A DNA stretch of 64,000 nt, from NCBI GenBank assembly GCA_016946835.1, contig JACVTC010000006.1, positions 491,001 through 555,000 of the forward strand, in the 5' to 3' direction. A program made the translations under genes and the position numbers. Numbering within the stretch: the first letter of the stretch is position 1; the number at the start of each line of letters is the position of its first letter. The notes beneath the pieces were generated by a model that worked only from the letters and a program-made list of their open reading frames with translations, searched no databases and was not told the origin of the DNA. This stretch comes from Neocallimastix lanati (nom. inval.) (lineage: Eukaryota; Neocallimastigomycota; Neocallimastigomycetes; Neocallimastigales; Neocallimastigaceae). Below are positions 36,256 to 48,028 of this stretch, piece by piece.

Positions 36256-38091
36256 ATGTCTGATAAGAAGTTTAGTCCATTTGAAGTTAGTTGGTTATTT
36301 GTTCAAGAATATTATACCATCATGAACAATAGTCCAGAAAAACTTCATCAATTTTATAATAAAGATTCATACTATTGTAATGGTAGCGAAGGTGAAAGTT
36401 CAAAAATATATCATGGACAATCTGTAAGTGTTTAATTTTTATATACAATATTTTTTATATTTTACAGATAAATATAATAAATATATATTATATTATATTA
36501 TATTGTTATCTGTATTAATTTTTTTATTTAGAATAAATTGATATTTAAATAAAGATATCATTTTAAAAAATTAAATATTCATATTAATATTTATTATTAT
36601 ATATTTTAAAGGAAATTAATAAAAGAATTAAGGAACTTGAATATGAAGATTGTAAAGTTTTAGTCTCAAATGTTGATAGTCAAGTTTCTAGTAATGATGG
36701 TATCATTATTCAAGTTTTAGGTGAAATGTCTAATAAGGGTGGTGCGTCTCACAAATTTGCTCAAACCTTCTTCTTAGCTAAGCAACCAAATGGTTATTTT
36801 GTTCTTAACGATATTATTCGATTCTTAAAGGAAGATATTGAAAACGAATATGAAGATTTTGATGCTCCAAATGAAAATTATGCTACCCAAGAACAATATA
36901 TGGATAATCAAGCAAATACCATGATGACTGAAGAGATCATTGAACAAATGAATGAATCTTTAGTTATTGAAAATGAAGCTGGTTTAGAAGAAAAGGAAAA
37001 CTTAGAAACAATGGAAACTAAACCAATTATTGAGGAAAAGAAGGTTGAAACAGAAGTAGTTGAAGAACAAGTTGAGGTTCCAGCTACTACCACTACTACT
37101 AACGTTACTACTGAATTAAATACTACTACAGAAACAGATGGTACCCCTGTTACTAGTGAAGCTAATACTACTGATAATGCTACAAGTACTACTCAAGCTC
37201 CATCTACCAATGAAACAACTACTACTGCTGATGTCACTAACTCAACTACTACAACTATTAATACTGCTGCGACTGATCCAACTAATGAATTAACTGAATC
37301 TGCTACTGAAAATGAAACAAAGAGAACTAATCAGGTTAAATCTTTTGCTACAGTTACTGCTTTTAATACTTCTAATAATAGTCATGCTACAACTACTCAT
37401 TATAAGGAAGTTTCAAAGGTTGAAAGTAAATCATTACCAAATGCTAGTAAAACTACTCAAGGTCGTGGTGTTCGTCAAGATCAAAAGATCAACTTTGAAA
37501 GAGAAATCTTTATAAAGGATGTTAATGATAATATTTCTAGAGATAAATTAAAGGAAGCTTTTTCAAAGTTTGGTGAAGTTAAAAATATTGATGTTTTCTA
37601 CAATAGAGTAAGTTTTTTTTTTTTTTTTTTTTTAGTTTTATCTTATATTTATATATTGTAGTATATTTATAAATTAACAAAAGAAATAATAATAATTTTA
37701 AAAAGTAGAAAAAAAATAATTTTTTTTGAACAATTTTTAATATTTAATAAAAATTATTTTATAATTACAATATTTTATATATGAATAAAAAAAAAAAAAA
37801 GTAAGAAATAATGTATATAAAAAATATTAATCGAATTGTTTGTTTTTAATTAAATGTATATAGCATAATGGTTTTGTTGAATTTGCTACTGTTGAATCAG
37901 TAAAGAAGGCAATTGCTGCTAAAAGTGTGATGATTGATGGTCATAAGGTTTTAGCAGAAGAAAAACACAAGAGAAAAGGATTTAATAATTCATATAGTAG
38001 CCGTAATAGAAATGAATATAGAGATTCTAGATACCAAAGTGGAAAAAATGGAAATTACATTAATAGAGGAAAGTCTATCAGATCTAAATAA
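36256..38091 (+). CDS. G3BP/Nxt3-like NTF2 + RRM RNA-binding protein
   Basis: Exons 36256-36423, 36612-37607 and 37864-38091, all joined in phase 0 with GTAAGT donors and AAAG or ATAG acceptors, give 463 residues. Residues about 10-125 form an NTF2-like domain (WLFVQEYYTIMNNSPEKLHQ, and near its end FAQTFFLAKQPNGYFVLND). A Glu-rich then Thr/Asn-rich linker follows (about 130-345). An RRM spans about 353-428, with RNP2 IFIKDV at 355 and RNP1-like NGFVEFAT just after the last intron. The short tail is rich in Arg, Ser and Tyr. Order and length match G3BP/Rasputin and fungal Nxt3/Bre5, cytoplasmic RNA-binding proteins of stress granules and cofactors of the Ubp3/USP10 deubiquitinase. The role here is by family only. 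Confidence 0.85.
36424..36611 (+). other. Intron 1 of the NTF2-RRM gene
   Basis: GTAAGT donor and TTTTAAAG acceptor, phase 0, falling inside the NTF2-like domain. Joining restores the continuation starting EINKRIKELEYEDCKVLVS. Confidence 0.75.
37608..37863 (+). other. Intron 2 of the NTF2-RRM gene
   Basis: GTAAGT donor followed by a T run, and a TATATAG acceptor. It is phase 0 and splits the RRM between beta-2 (IDVFYNR) and the RNP1 strand (HNGFVEFAT), which confirms the join. Confidence 0.8.
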
Positions 38092-38314
38092 ATAAGTTAA
38101 ATAGATAAATAAATAAATAATAATAATAATAAAAAAAAAAAAAAAAAAAAAAGAAAAAAGAAAAAAAGAAAAAATTACCTGTAGAATGAACAAAATCAAC
38201 ATTTCCTCATATATATATAATAACATATTTTAACATTAGCATATTAACATCATTTTTTTTTATATTTTTGTAGTAAATATTAATAATTATATAATAAAAA
38301 TTATAATAGCAATT

Positions 38315-38351
<37 letters not shown>

Positions 38352-38404
38352 TAACAGAAATTAAAATTGTAATTTTATGTTTTCTTTCTTTTTCTTTTAT
38401 TTGA

Positions 38405-38443
<39 letters not shown>

Positions 38444-39177
38444 ATCATTTTATATAAAAATATTGTTGATATTATTTATAATTTAAATAAAAATAAACAA
38501 TTACTTATATAATTGAAATAGTTGAAAGAATAAATATGTAAAATTTTTTTTTTAAACTATCAAAAATTAAAAAAAAAAGAAAAAAATTAAAAAAATTTAA
38601 AAAAAAAAAAAAAAAGAAAGAAAATATTTATAAATTTTAAGAATAATATTTTCTGTAGTATTTAAAATTTTAAAAGTAGAAAAAAAAAAAAATTTTTTTT
38701 TTAATTATTTATTTTAATTAAAGTGTGTTTCTTTTATTTTTATTATTATTATTATTATTTTTTTTTTTTTTTTTAATTGATTTGTAAATAATTCTTCTCA
38801 GGAGTGTCTACTATAGGGGTATAACTGAGAGAAGCATCATCATCATCTTTAATTCTCATAGATATCTGAGGGTGATGATTAAGAAAAAAAAAAAAAAAAA
38901 AAAAAAAAAACCAAACGCCATGAATGCTTTTTTTTTCTAGTATTATTGCTTATTGTGTAGTGGTTTGAAATTGAAATTGAAATTATTTTTATCAAAGTTA
39001 TTTAATTAATTTTTTTTTTTTTTTTTTTATTTTCTATTTTTTATTCATTAAGTAATAGTATATCTATCAGATGGTTATAATAATCCTAAGAAAAACTTTC
39101 AAATGATCTAAACATACTTGTTATACTTTGGATATAAATTTATGGTCTCATAATTATTTTATTTTTTTTTTTTTTTT
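38092..39177. other. AT-rich intergenic DNA
   Basis: Homopolymer A and T runs dominate. A slightly more complex part at about 38795-38885 contains CTGAGAGAAGCATCATCATC and GGTGATGATTA, but I could not fold it into a known RNA. No gene is supported. Confidence 0.5.
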
Positions 39178-39227
39178 AGCAAGTAATCTTGAAATTCAAA
39201 TTTGATGAAACATCAGCAGATGATATG
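39178..39227 (+). mobile_element. Left part of an older LINE tail, split by a younger LINE
   Basis: Translates as the start of QVILKFKFDETSADDMVKE, whose second half lies at 44421 and beyond, after the younger LINE. Its last 12 bases are the target duplication. It is preceded by a long T run and TAG. Confidence 0.6.
39216..39227. repeat. LINE target-site duplication, left
   Basis: GCAGATGATATG, found again at 44421-44432 directly after the poly(A) tail. This fixes both ends of the inserted LINE. Confidence 0.85.
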
Positions 39228-40154
39228 ATGTGGACTGTTTTTCCAGGTCCATGGAGGGTTGATGGAAAAGGAATAACCTATATCAGGTGTACTAATTACA
39301 GCTTTCTGTGATTCTGATGATAATCGATGGTTATCCTTTCTAAAGTGGCTTCTAGTACGAAGAGTGAAAACTGGAATACTGGAAGACTGTAGAAAGTGAA
39401 CCTGATGTTTTATATTGTTTTAAACTGGATATGTAGTAACATTGGAGTTGTATAATTAATAATATCATGTAGTTTCTACATATTATCATTTATCATTGTA
39501 ATGAATCTATTGTATTTTTTACTTTAGCATTATTTTGTATATGTATTTTTCTATAGTATTATTTATACTTTCATGTAGCTATTGTAAAATGGAAATGTAG
39601 GAGATTGATTCACTCCAAAGCTTGTGTTTAAGACATTATTTAACGGATGGGAATCTTTTTTATAGTCTTTCTCTACTAATATTTTTTCTTTTTAAATATA
39701 CTTTTAGCTAATTTATGATTATTCAACAGAAAATTTTTAACATCTTAAAGCACTTTATTAATTGAAAGAATTACAATCATTCAAAAGATAAAAAGAAACA
39801 ATTATTCATTTTAACAGTATATACAAGTAATTTTGTATCAATAAATTACTAACCCTTGAGTAAATTTATAAATATTATATCAGTTATACAGGATAAAATC
39901 AATTATTTACAAAATCTAAAATCTATTAAATCATCAAGAACAATTTTATATTTCAAGCTTTCAAATATTCAACACCAATATTTTTTTTTTTACTATTTAA
40001 AGGGAATTTACTTTCTCTTTTATTTTTTAATTTATTTTATTATATATATATATATATAAAAAAAAAAAAAAATTTTTTTTATCTATTTTTTTTTTATTAT
40101 TTTTATTATTTTTATTTTATTCTTCTTTTATTTTATTTTTTAGGCTTTCTTGAT
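39228..40154 (+). other. LINE 5' leader
   Basis: Contains a GC-richer first 200 bases (ATGTGGACTG.. near 39228) that end in AT-rich sequence, a 66-codon frame at 39856-40059 without recognisable homology, and a pyrimidine tract with TTTTTTAG at 40134-40142 just before the coding start. Internal-promoter function is expected of a LINE leader but cannot be seen. Confidence 0.5.
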
Positions 40155-43100
40155 ATGGATAATACTTCTTCAAATTCAGCAACTATACCTGTTTTGCGAC
40201 GTGGTCTTCGAAGATACGATATTCAGAATAAAGATTTCATTCTTATCTTTATTCATGATCTTCAATCATGGTCTGTTAGTAAACTTTGGGAATTTCTTAG
40301 TAAACGTATTTCCAATTGCAATGAAATAGTTCATGGAATTATAAAAACACACACACCTAATATGGAAAATTACTTCATTTTAAGGATAAACTATGATAAA
40401 CCCACTTATTACCTAAATATTTTATTTCTTCTTACCCATTGCCTTCCAATCAATAAAATTAATTGGATCCAAACCGACAAAATCAGAACTTTCAGTGAAG
40501 TTAAGAAATTTAACAACAAATTTTCTTCTTTTGAAACTAAATCAATGGCTAAAGATTTTCTTTATAGTAATATTTATTCACCGTCTACTCAGTTCTTTAA
40601 TCTTTGTGTCAGTTAGAATATTAATGGATGGAATGATGAAAAACGTGATGGTATTAGATACTTTAATGAAATTTTTAAACCCATCTGTATTTGCTTTCAA
40701 GAGGTCGGTAATAGCCATAGCCAATACCTTAATGTACATTCAAATAATTACCCATTTCTTTGTCACTATAATACAATTTTACGTAAAGCTGATCCAAATA
40801 TACCCGGTATGAGAGGTCTTAGTATAAGTGTACATCGTTCATGTTCATTTTCTCCTGATCCCTTTGAATATAAGTATATCATTTCTGTCAACATTACTTC
40901 TTTTTGGGGAATTAAATGCACTATTGGTAATATTTATGTTCCTATGGTCACTCATAAGGAAGAAAGAAAGAATGCCTTTTCAGAAATTACTAATTGGATA
41001 AAGAAACATACTAATACACCTTCTATTCTTGTAGGTGACTTTAATATGTCTAAATCCCAATTAGATAGTTTACTTAATAAATCATCTTATCAATGGTTCA
41101 CTAAATACTTATCAGGTCTCGATTTCACATGGGCTCGGGATGGTAGATCGTCTTGTATTGATCATGTTTTATTTAATTGTAAAATGAAGGAATACATTAA
41201 TAAGGTATCTGTTTGTAGTACATTCAATGATATATCTGACCACTTCCCTCTTATCCTTTCCTGTAAGAAAGATGACTCAGAAGGTTTTCGTTCTCCTACT
41301 CCTTCTAGAAGATTCAAGTGGTCCCAACGCATGTGTAATGAAAAGCATAATGAAATATTCTCAAGTAACTACTTCTCAATTCTTCTTAATGAATTTGATG
41401 ATAATAAAGAATTAAGTTCTAATGAAATGGTCAATAAATTTATAGAAACAGCTAATAAAGTTGGTGATAAAGTTCATGCTAGAGTTCCTTGTGATCTTAA
41501 AGGATCAGCTTTCCACTGCCCTTATTATATCAAGAAACTTTCTCATGAAAAGCATGTTGCATTTAATGAAATCAAAAATTTTTCTTTAGGTTCTAATCTT
41601 GAAAACCTTGATGAATTTTTAAATTTGCTTCGTGAGTATAAAAATATATGTGGTAAAGTCAGGTCAATTAAGTTTTCTATTAAATCAAAACAATTTCATC
41701 AGTCAATAGAATCTGCATGTAATGATTTTAGTAATAAAAATGCTAGGAGTGCTTGGTTAAAATTAAAGAAGCTATCTCGCCCTATGTACTCTAATTCTAT
41801 TTCGTCAAGTGTTTTAAAGGACAAGCAGGGTAACTTTTTATTTTCTCATTCGGATCAATTAAATCGATTTGCTGAACATTACAGTGAACTAGCTTCTGAT
41901 GTTACTCAACACAGTTTGGATAATGAATACTGGGTAAGTTTATTTGGAACTAATCCTAATAATAATCTTACTTGGGATATTAATGATTCTATTACTATGA
42001 AAGAAATTCAAAACACTGTGCTTGAAATGAAAAATAATAAAGCTCCTGGACCCGATGGTATTCCGATTGAATTTTTTAAAGCCTTCTTTAGTAAATCTGA
42101 TTTATCCGATAATCAAGATGATTCTTCAGATGATCACTACTCTAACTGTGCTAAATGTTTACTTTCATTGTTTAACAAAATCTGGGATGGTGATTTCCCT
42201 GAAGAGTGGAATTCGGCTTCTATAATATCAATTCCAAAAAAAGGAGATCTTTCGGATTGTAATAATTATCGTGGTATTTCTCTTATTAATGTTGGCTTAA
42301 AAATTATTTCAAAGATTGTTACTAATAGAATTGCTAAATATGCCCTTGAACATAAATTTGTTAGACCTGAACAATTTGGATTTAGAAATAAAGAAGAATG
42401 CATAAGTTTGTATATTTCAATTAGAGAGATATGTCAAAGAAGAAAATTTAAAGGAAATTTTACTTATCTTGCTTTTCTCGATCTTAAAAAAGCCTATGAT
42501 TCAGTTCCTATCTTTAATATTTTGACCAAATTATATAACTTAGGAATTAGAGATAAATGTCATCTGTTTTTAAAGAATCTTTATCTATCCTCTAAAGCTC
42601 GTGCTTTTTTTAATGGTAATCTCTCAGAAGAATTTTCGATTAATCGTGGTGTTAGACAAGGATGCCCTCTATCTCCTATTTTATTCAATTTGTTCATTAA
42701 TGATATACTGGATAATTGTGATAAGTATGGTGTATATTTAGATTCTCAATATTGTTGTGGTGGACTTTTTGCGGATGATATTGTTTTAATTGCTCCATCT
42801 AAACAAGCTCTTAAGAAAATTTTGAATAAAGTTCATGAATGGGCTATTAAAAATGAAATGACTTTTGGAATTAATAAGTGTGCTACTCTTGTTGTAAAAC
42901 CGATTAACTTTGTTAAACCGATAAATTATGAAGATCCATTTTTATTTATTGGTAGTAAAAAATTACCTAAAACTGACAACTATACCTATCTTGGTATTCC
43001 TTTTGATGAATCTTTATCACTGAAACCTATACAATCCAAATTAAACAGTAATTTAAATGTAAAGTTAAATTTGTACTTTCGATTTCTTATTAATAAATCT

Positions 43101-44285
43101 GTTCCTCTCCCATTGAAGAAATATGTTTTAATTTCGTTTATTCTTAGTCTTGTTATATATTATGCTCCTCTCTTTGGTTCAAATAAGAGCAGATGTTCTA
43201 AAGCTCAAAAAATTATTAATAGAGGACTTTATTGGAGTTACGGATTTAAATCTCGCAATTCTTCTGTTAGTCTCTATAATATTACTCGTGAATTGAGAAT
43301 ACCTCCTCTTTCAGCTGTCTGTGCTATATCTCAATTACGATGCTTTAGAAAATGGAAAAACTCATCATGTATTATTAATCATCTCACTAATAATATTCCT
43401 ACTATGTCACATTACTCATGGACTAAAGAATCAAGGACTTTGGATAAGAAATTAAATGGTAAGAAAACAAGTGAAATAAAAAAGTTTTATTGGGAAAGAG
43501 ATGTCTTCAAACCCTCAAAAGCTAAAAAAGCAATTATTTACAAGGAGAATGATTTTGGATTTATTTCAGAAATCAGAAACTTAACATTTCAATATCCTAA
43601 GTATCAGTTGGGATTCTTTTGGATTTCTCGAATTAGATGTGGTTTTAAATTCGACATTAGTATTTCCATTAAAAGAAAAATCGTCTCAGAAGATTGCCCT
43701 AAATGTTGCCCTTGTTGTGGTGTTAGTGTACCTAGCTTTTCTCACTGGATCTTTACCTGTAAAGAATTGGAATATTACAGAAATAAATCTTTACCTTTTC
43801 TAGATGATCTCTTTTTGAAGTTTGCATTGATAATTGAACAAAAATCCTTGGATGTTTCTTTTGATTCAGAAAAGGATTATGATAATAATATTTATTATTA
43901 TATATTGAGTGCACTTCTTGGTGGGCGTTCAATATATTCAAAAATTAAAGTTAATGATGGGGAACAAAGACAATTAGTTGACAATATTTTTAAACAAAGT
44001 TCAACTTCGTCAACTGTTCCGTATTTTGTGGGGATTGCGGAGTTTCTAACAAACGTAATACCATTAATTTGTCGATCTTTTAGTTTGATGATGAAATGGT
44101 ATTCCGTTGAATCTACCGTTACCAAGAGTGTCGACGTCGAAATGATAAGGCATGGATTTTCACCTCCAGATACAAATTCGATTGATAACACTAATACTGA
44201 AATTATTACTCGCAATAATGGACGTGGTGTTATTATCGAGGAATGGGAAAAGTTAGAGGCTATTGATTCTAACGCACTTTTATAA
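40155..44285 (+). pseudogene. LINE endonuclease-reverse transcriptase, one nonsense codon
   Basis: One frame runs from the ATG at 40155 to 44285 (1376 codons) and is broken only by TAG at 40614-40616 (codon 154). Residues 1-150 are unassigned. The AP-type endonuclease follows: the stop sits in CVS-stop-NINGW where the family has SWNxNG. Then ICFQEVG, VGDFNM (D295) and ISDHFP (H363) are intact. Reverse transcriptase shows APGPDGIPIEFF, the segment RGVRQGCPLSPILFNLFIND and FADD (D874, D875). The C-terminus has a zinc motif, C1185xxC1188, H1197, C1202. Lacking a frameshift and with only one stop, it is either newly inactivated or translated from the ATG at 40809, which would omit the first endonuclease residues. 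The endonuclease nicks target DNA and the RT primes on it. Confidence 0.9.
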
Positions 44286-44420
44286 TTTTATAATAAATAA
44301 TATTTTATTTCATGTATTTTATTATTTTTTTTATTTCTTTAAAATCATGTAATTTTATTATTATTATATATTAAATAAAGTTATTCTCTAAGTCTAAAAA
44401 AAAAAAAAAAAAAAAAAAAA

Positions 44421-44432
44421 GCAGATGATATG
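44421..44432. repeat. LINE target-site duplication, right
   Basis: GCAGATGATATG directly after the poly(A) run, identical to 39216-39227. Confidence 0.85.
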
Positions 44433-45600
44433 GTTAAAGAATATATTAATACTTCAATCTTAAGCTAAATTATAAATATCCTGAATTTAGCATTGGCTTC
44501 AGATGGGTACTTCGGGCCAGATGTAGATATAAATTCGATGCTCGTGTTGCCAAAGCCGTCAAAATGATTGAAGAAGACTGTCCTGAAAGGTGTCCTTGTT
44601 GTTATAGAAAAAATAGTAATCCTCGATTGGAATATTAGTTTTCTAAATGCTATCTTTTCCGTGAATTTCGAATGAAATATTTTAAGGATATTGAAATTAT
44701 TTATGAAATATTTTATATTATTTCTAAATATTGTCCAATATCTAATAGTAATGTAGACACAGTTATCACAGATATGAATAATATAGAATTAAGTTCTGAT
44801 TCTGATAACGAAGGGTATAATATTAATAATATTAACAATAGAAATAATATTGTTAATAATAGTAGAAAATAGTGATAAGTGAAAATAGGAATATTAATAT
44901 TAGTGATATTGAAAATTATAATATCGTTACTTCTAATTTAGTGAATAGTTCAATTGGTGAAAATCGTGGTAATTTAAGTAATTTTTGAAAGAGTGTGTAA
45001 ATACATATGTGACGTGGTACCGATTATATAACTTCCTTCTTGGTGGAAGGGATGCAATCATAATAGATTTAAATTATAAAAAGGAATGGGATATTTTGTT
45101 TAAGAACCAAATCATTTTTGGTGATTATTCAAAAAACGCCTTTCTTGGTGCAATCTGCGGCTCTCTTTACAGAAATTATGCCTCGGTCTAGTACTCGGCA
45201 ATTACTATTCCGAAAGTATAAACGCAAACTAACCAGGAGTGTCAACGCTGAAAATGCAGTAAGACAGGTTAGCAGGGGCCAATGCCTCTGAAGGAGAAGA
45301 CCATAATTTCTTTCAGATAGACAATTCAAACCCTAATCCATAAGGAGGTGAGGTTCGTTGTATATGAACTTTTTTCTGAATTTATTTATACACTTATTTT
45401 TGATTACTACTTTTTATTTCATGTTACTATTTCATTTATTATTATGTTCAAATTGGACAAATAATATTTATTTATTTTATTAATTCTGTGTTTTTTTATT
45501 TTTTAATTAAAATTAAAAGTATTCATGTATTTTATATAAGAATAATTAAATAAAGATTAAAGTTCGCAATAATTGCGCCTAACAAAAAAAAAAAAAAAAA
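44421..45600 (+). mobile_element. Older 5'-truncated LINE tail, relic 2 (right part)
   Basis: Starts in the C-terminal domain of a related LINE. YPEFSIGFRWVLRARCRYKF and EEDCPERCPCC align with YPKYQLGFFWISRIRCGFKF and SEDCPKCCPCC in the intact element, after one frameshift relative to the 39178-39227 part. A 66-codon open remnant (44672-44872) and a 3' UTR follow, ending in poly(A) at about 45584-45600. Its 3' UTR is shared with relic 1 and not with the intact LINE, so it belongs to a second subfamily. Confidence 0.8.
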
Positions 45601-45604
45601 TGCA

Positions 45605-45622
45605 AAGCTTTCGTGAAAGCTT
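45605..45622. repeat. Short perfect palindrome after LINE poly(A)
   Basis: AAGCTTTC-GT-GAAAGCTT: two 8-base arms with a 2-base centre, four bases beyond the poly(A) run of relic 2. No function can be assigned. Confidence 0.5.
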
Positions 45623-45719
45623 AAAAAAGCTCCTTAACATTCCAATCGTTTATTAAGCAAATAAAGCAAATAATGTTAAAATTAGTTAACTTCTTTTTTT
45701 TTTTTTTTTTTTTTTTTAT

Positions 45720-48028
45720 AAACAAATACTATAGTCAGTGTTGGCGTGGTCTTAAGAAAATCTCTAAACCTGCCTATTCAAACTTTTCCTCTTCATCTTG
45801 TTAAGTCTAAATCCCATCTGGATCTATTTGATCCCAATGATCAACTTAAACGTTGGGCTAAACGTTACAAGAACTTAGTGTCTGATTCTACTGGTCACAA
45901 CTTAAACCAGGACTATTGAGCAAATGTTTTCCCGTAATAATTCTGGTAATCCAAATACCTGGAATATAAATGATCCTATTTCACTCTCTAATGATGATGA
46001 TAAGAAATATAGTACTTTCTAGGAAGCGTAACAAAGTTCCTTGGGACCTAGATGGTATTCCTATTGAATTTTATAAAGTTTTCTTTTGTAATCATGATCT
46101 CGAAGAAAGTCTTTCCTTCTGCTGGTAAAATTCATTGAGATTATTTTTAACAAAATTTGGAAAGGTTCTTTTCCTAATGAATGAAACTCTACATCTATTG
46201 TTTCTATTCCAAAGGAAAGGTGATCTTTCTAATTGTAATAATGATAGAGGGATTTCTCATATTAATGTCGGTCTTAAAAATTCTAACAAAAATAGTCACA
46301 GATAGAATCTCTAAATTTACTTAATGAACATAATTTTATTAAACATGAATAATTTGGTTTTTTTTCGAAATCATGAAGAATGCATCAGTCTTTACATTTC
46401 TATTTAGAGAAATGTGTCAAAAAAGAAAAAATTTAAAGAGTCAATTGATATATGTAGCTTTTTTTGATTGGTAAAAAAGTCAATGACTCTGTTTCTATTT
46501 TCAACATTCTTACAAAAATCTTTCACCTTGGTATTCGTGACAAATGCTTTTGATTTTCATTTTTGAGCTCTATCTTACTTCTGAAGCTAGAGGAGCTCAT
46601 TACCTTGATATGATATCAAATGAATTTTCCTATTCATTGTGGTGTTAAACGAGGCTCTCCATTATCACTAATTTTGCTTAATTTTATTCATTAATGATAT
46701 TTTTAAATAATTGTGATAAAAATGGTGTTAGTATTGTAATAAAAAAAAATGTTGTAGTAGTCTTTTTTCGCTGATGATATTGTTTTTATAGTCCCAAGTG
46801 AAAGAAAAATGAAGGCCCTACTTTGTCATGTTTTTTTTTTTTTTTTTTTATTTTGTTGGGCTAATAAAAATGAAATGTCCTTTGATATCAAGGTCCATTT
46901 GAGGATCATTATCAGGAATCATTTAGTATTAAGAAAGGTATTCGTCCTTAAGGTTGACCCCTCTCCCTCTTACCAATTTTGCTTTTAACTTTTTACATTA
47001 ATGACATAACATTCTTTTTTTTTTTTTAATAATAAATAGGATTTATGATATATGGAATCTCGATTGGGGATAAAATGCTGTTGTGGTTGTGGGAGGTCTG
47101 TTCTGTCTCTCTTTGTAGATGACATTGCTGTTATTATTATTGTGCTCCAATAAGATCTCAACTTAAGAAATTAATAAAATTTTTCAGTAGATTAGATGGG
47201 CTAAGAACAAATGAAATGCCATTTGATATGCAATATCAATAAATACGCCAGTTTAGTAGTACGAATGGGGATATTTTACAAATATCTTAATAATGGTCAC
47301 CCTACCCTTTTATCTTTCAAGACAAGAATTTAACCTAAAAATGAAAATGAAATGCTCTACCTACCTATGTGTACCTTTTTACAAATGATTTTTTTCCCTT
47401 TTAATTGAGTGATTTTTTTTTTTTTTAAAAAAAAAAAAAAAATTTTTCACAATCACCAAGAGAGTCAACGTCTAACCGATATAGCATGAGGAAGAACCTC
47501 TATTACTAAGTCCTCTTAAAGTATATCTTATCATAAAATAGTATATATTATAACAGTTCTTTTTTTACACAACAACGACAACGACAATGAAATCTACATG
47601 AAATTGAATCTTCTAATAATATTTCTCTTGAGCTGATGGAGCGTTTAGTGGTCTCTACACTATCTATTTTGTAGATGTTAACTTTATTCTTGGTTTTTAT
47701 TTTATTAAATAAATATTTTATTATTTTTTATCTTTTTTTTTTTAGTAGAAATGATTTCTATTTAGATCATAATACCATAATAACTTTTTAAATTCTCAAC
47801 TTCATTATATTTTCATTGTATTGTATTTACATTTAACTTTATTATTTTTTAATAGATACATTTTTTTTATATAATATTTTCTTTTTTATTTTTGATATAT
47901 TTATAAGGTATTTTTACCTTTAAATACATAAAATATATTAATTAATATTAATATTATAATTTTTTTTTATAATTAATAAATAATACAATAGAAATGTATT
48001 CTTTTCCTTGTCTAAAAAAAAAAAAAAA
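45720..48028 (+). pseudogene. Decayed LINE reverse-transcriptase copy, relic 3
   Basis: Frameshifted similarity to residues from about the middle of the intact LINE to its end. DPNDQLKRWAKRYKNLVSD lies near 45830-45880 and NTWNINDPISL near 45955. LDGIPIEFYKVF lies near 46050, NEWNSTSIVSIPKKGDLS near 46180, FADDIVFIVPSE near 46770. A second, overlapping RT piece starts near 46900 (FVDDIAVI near 47115), so the copy carries an internal duplication or a fused second fragment. A C-terminal trace (ITKRVNV, then H..EEP) lies near 47445-47510. The 3' end has CTTGTCTAAAA followed by poly(A) at about 48013-48028, as in the intact LINE. Confidence 0.8.

Larger units (their letters stand above)
39228..44420 (+). 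mobile_element. Near full-length LINE (non-LTR retrotransposon)
   Basis: A 5193-bp element delimited by a 12-bp target duplication. It has a 5' leader of about 0.93 kb, one long frame with apurinic-type endonuclease and reverse transcriptase, a short 3' UTR ending AAGTCTAAAA and a poly(A) tail of about 25. It inserted into an older LINE tail. I found no separate ORF1 for a nucleic-acid-binding protein in the leader. The leader ends in a long pyrimidine stretch closed by TTTTTTAG. Confidence 0.9.

Noticed and set aside
38990-39010. Short repeats such as GAAATTGAAATTGAAATT that suggested an array
   Set aside because: Only three units without spacers. No CRISPR-like pattern exists anywhere in the window.
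39178-39309. A 40-odd-codon frame after a T run and TAG that looked like a host exon
   Set aside because: The target duplication shows that it straddles the junction between an old LINE tail and the inserted LINE, so the frame is chimeric.
44672-44872. 66-codon frame with an Asn-rich end
   Set aside because: It is the remnant C-terminal coding end of a LINE relic, not an independent gene.
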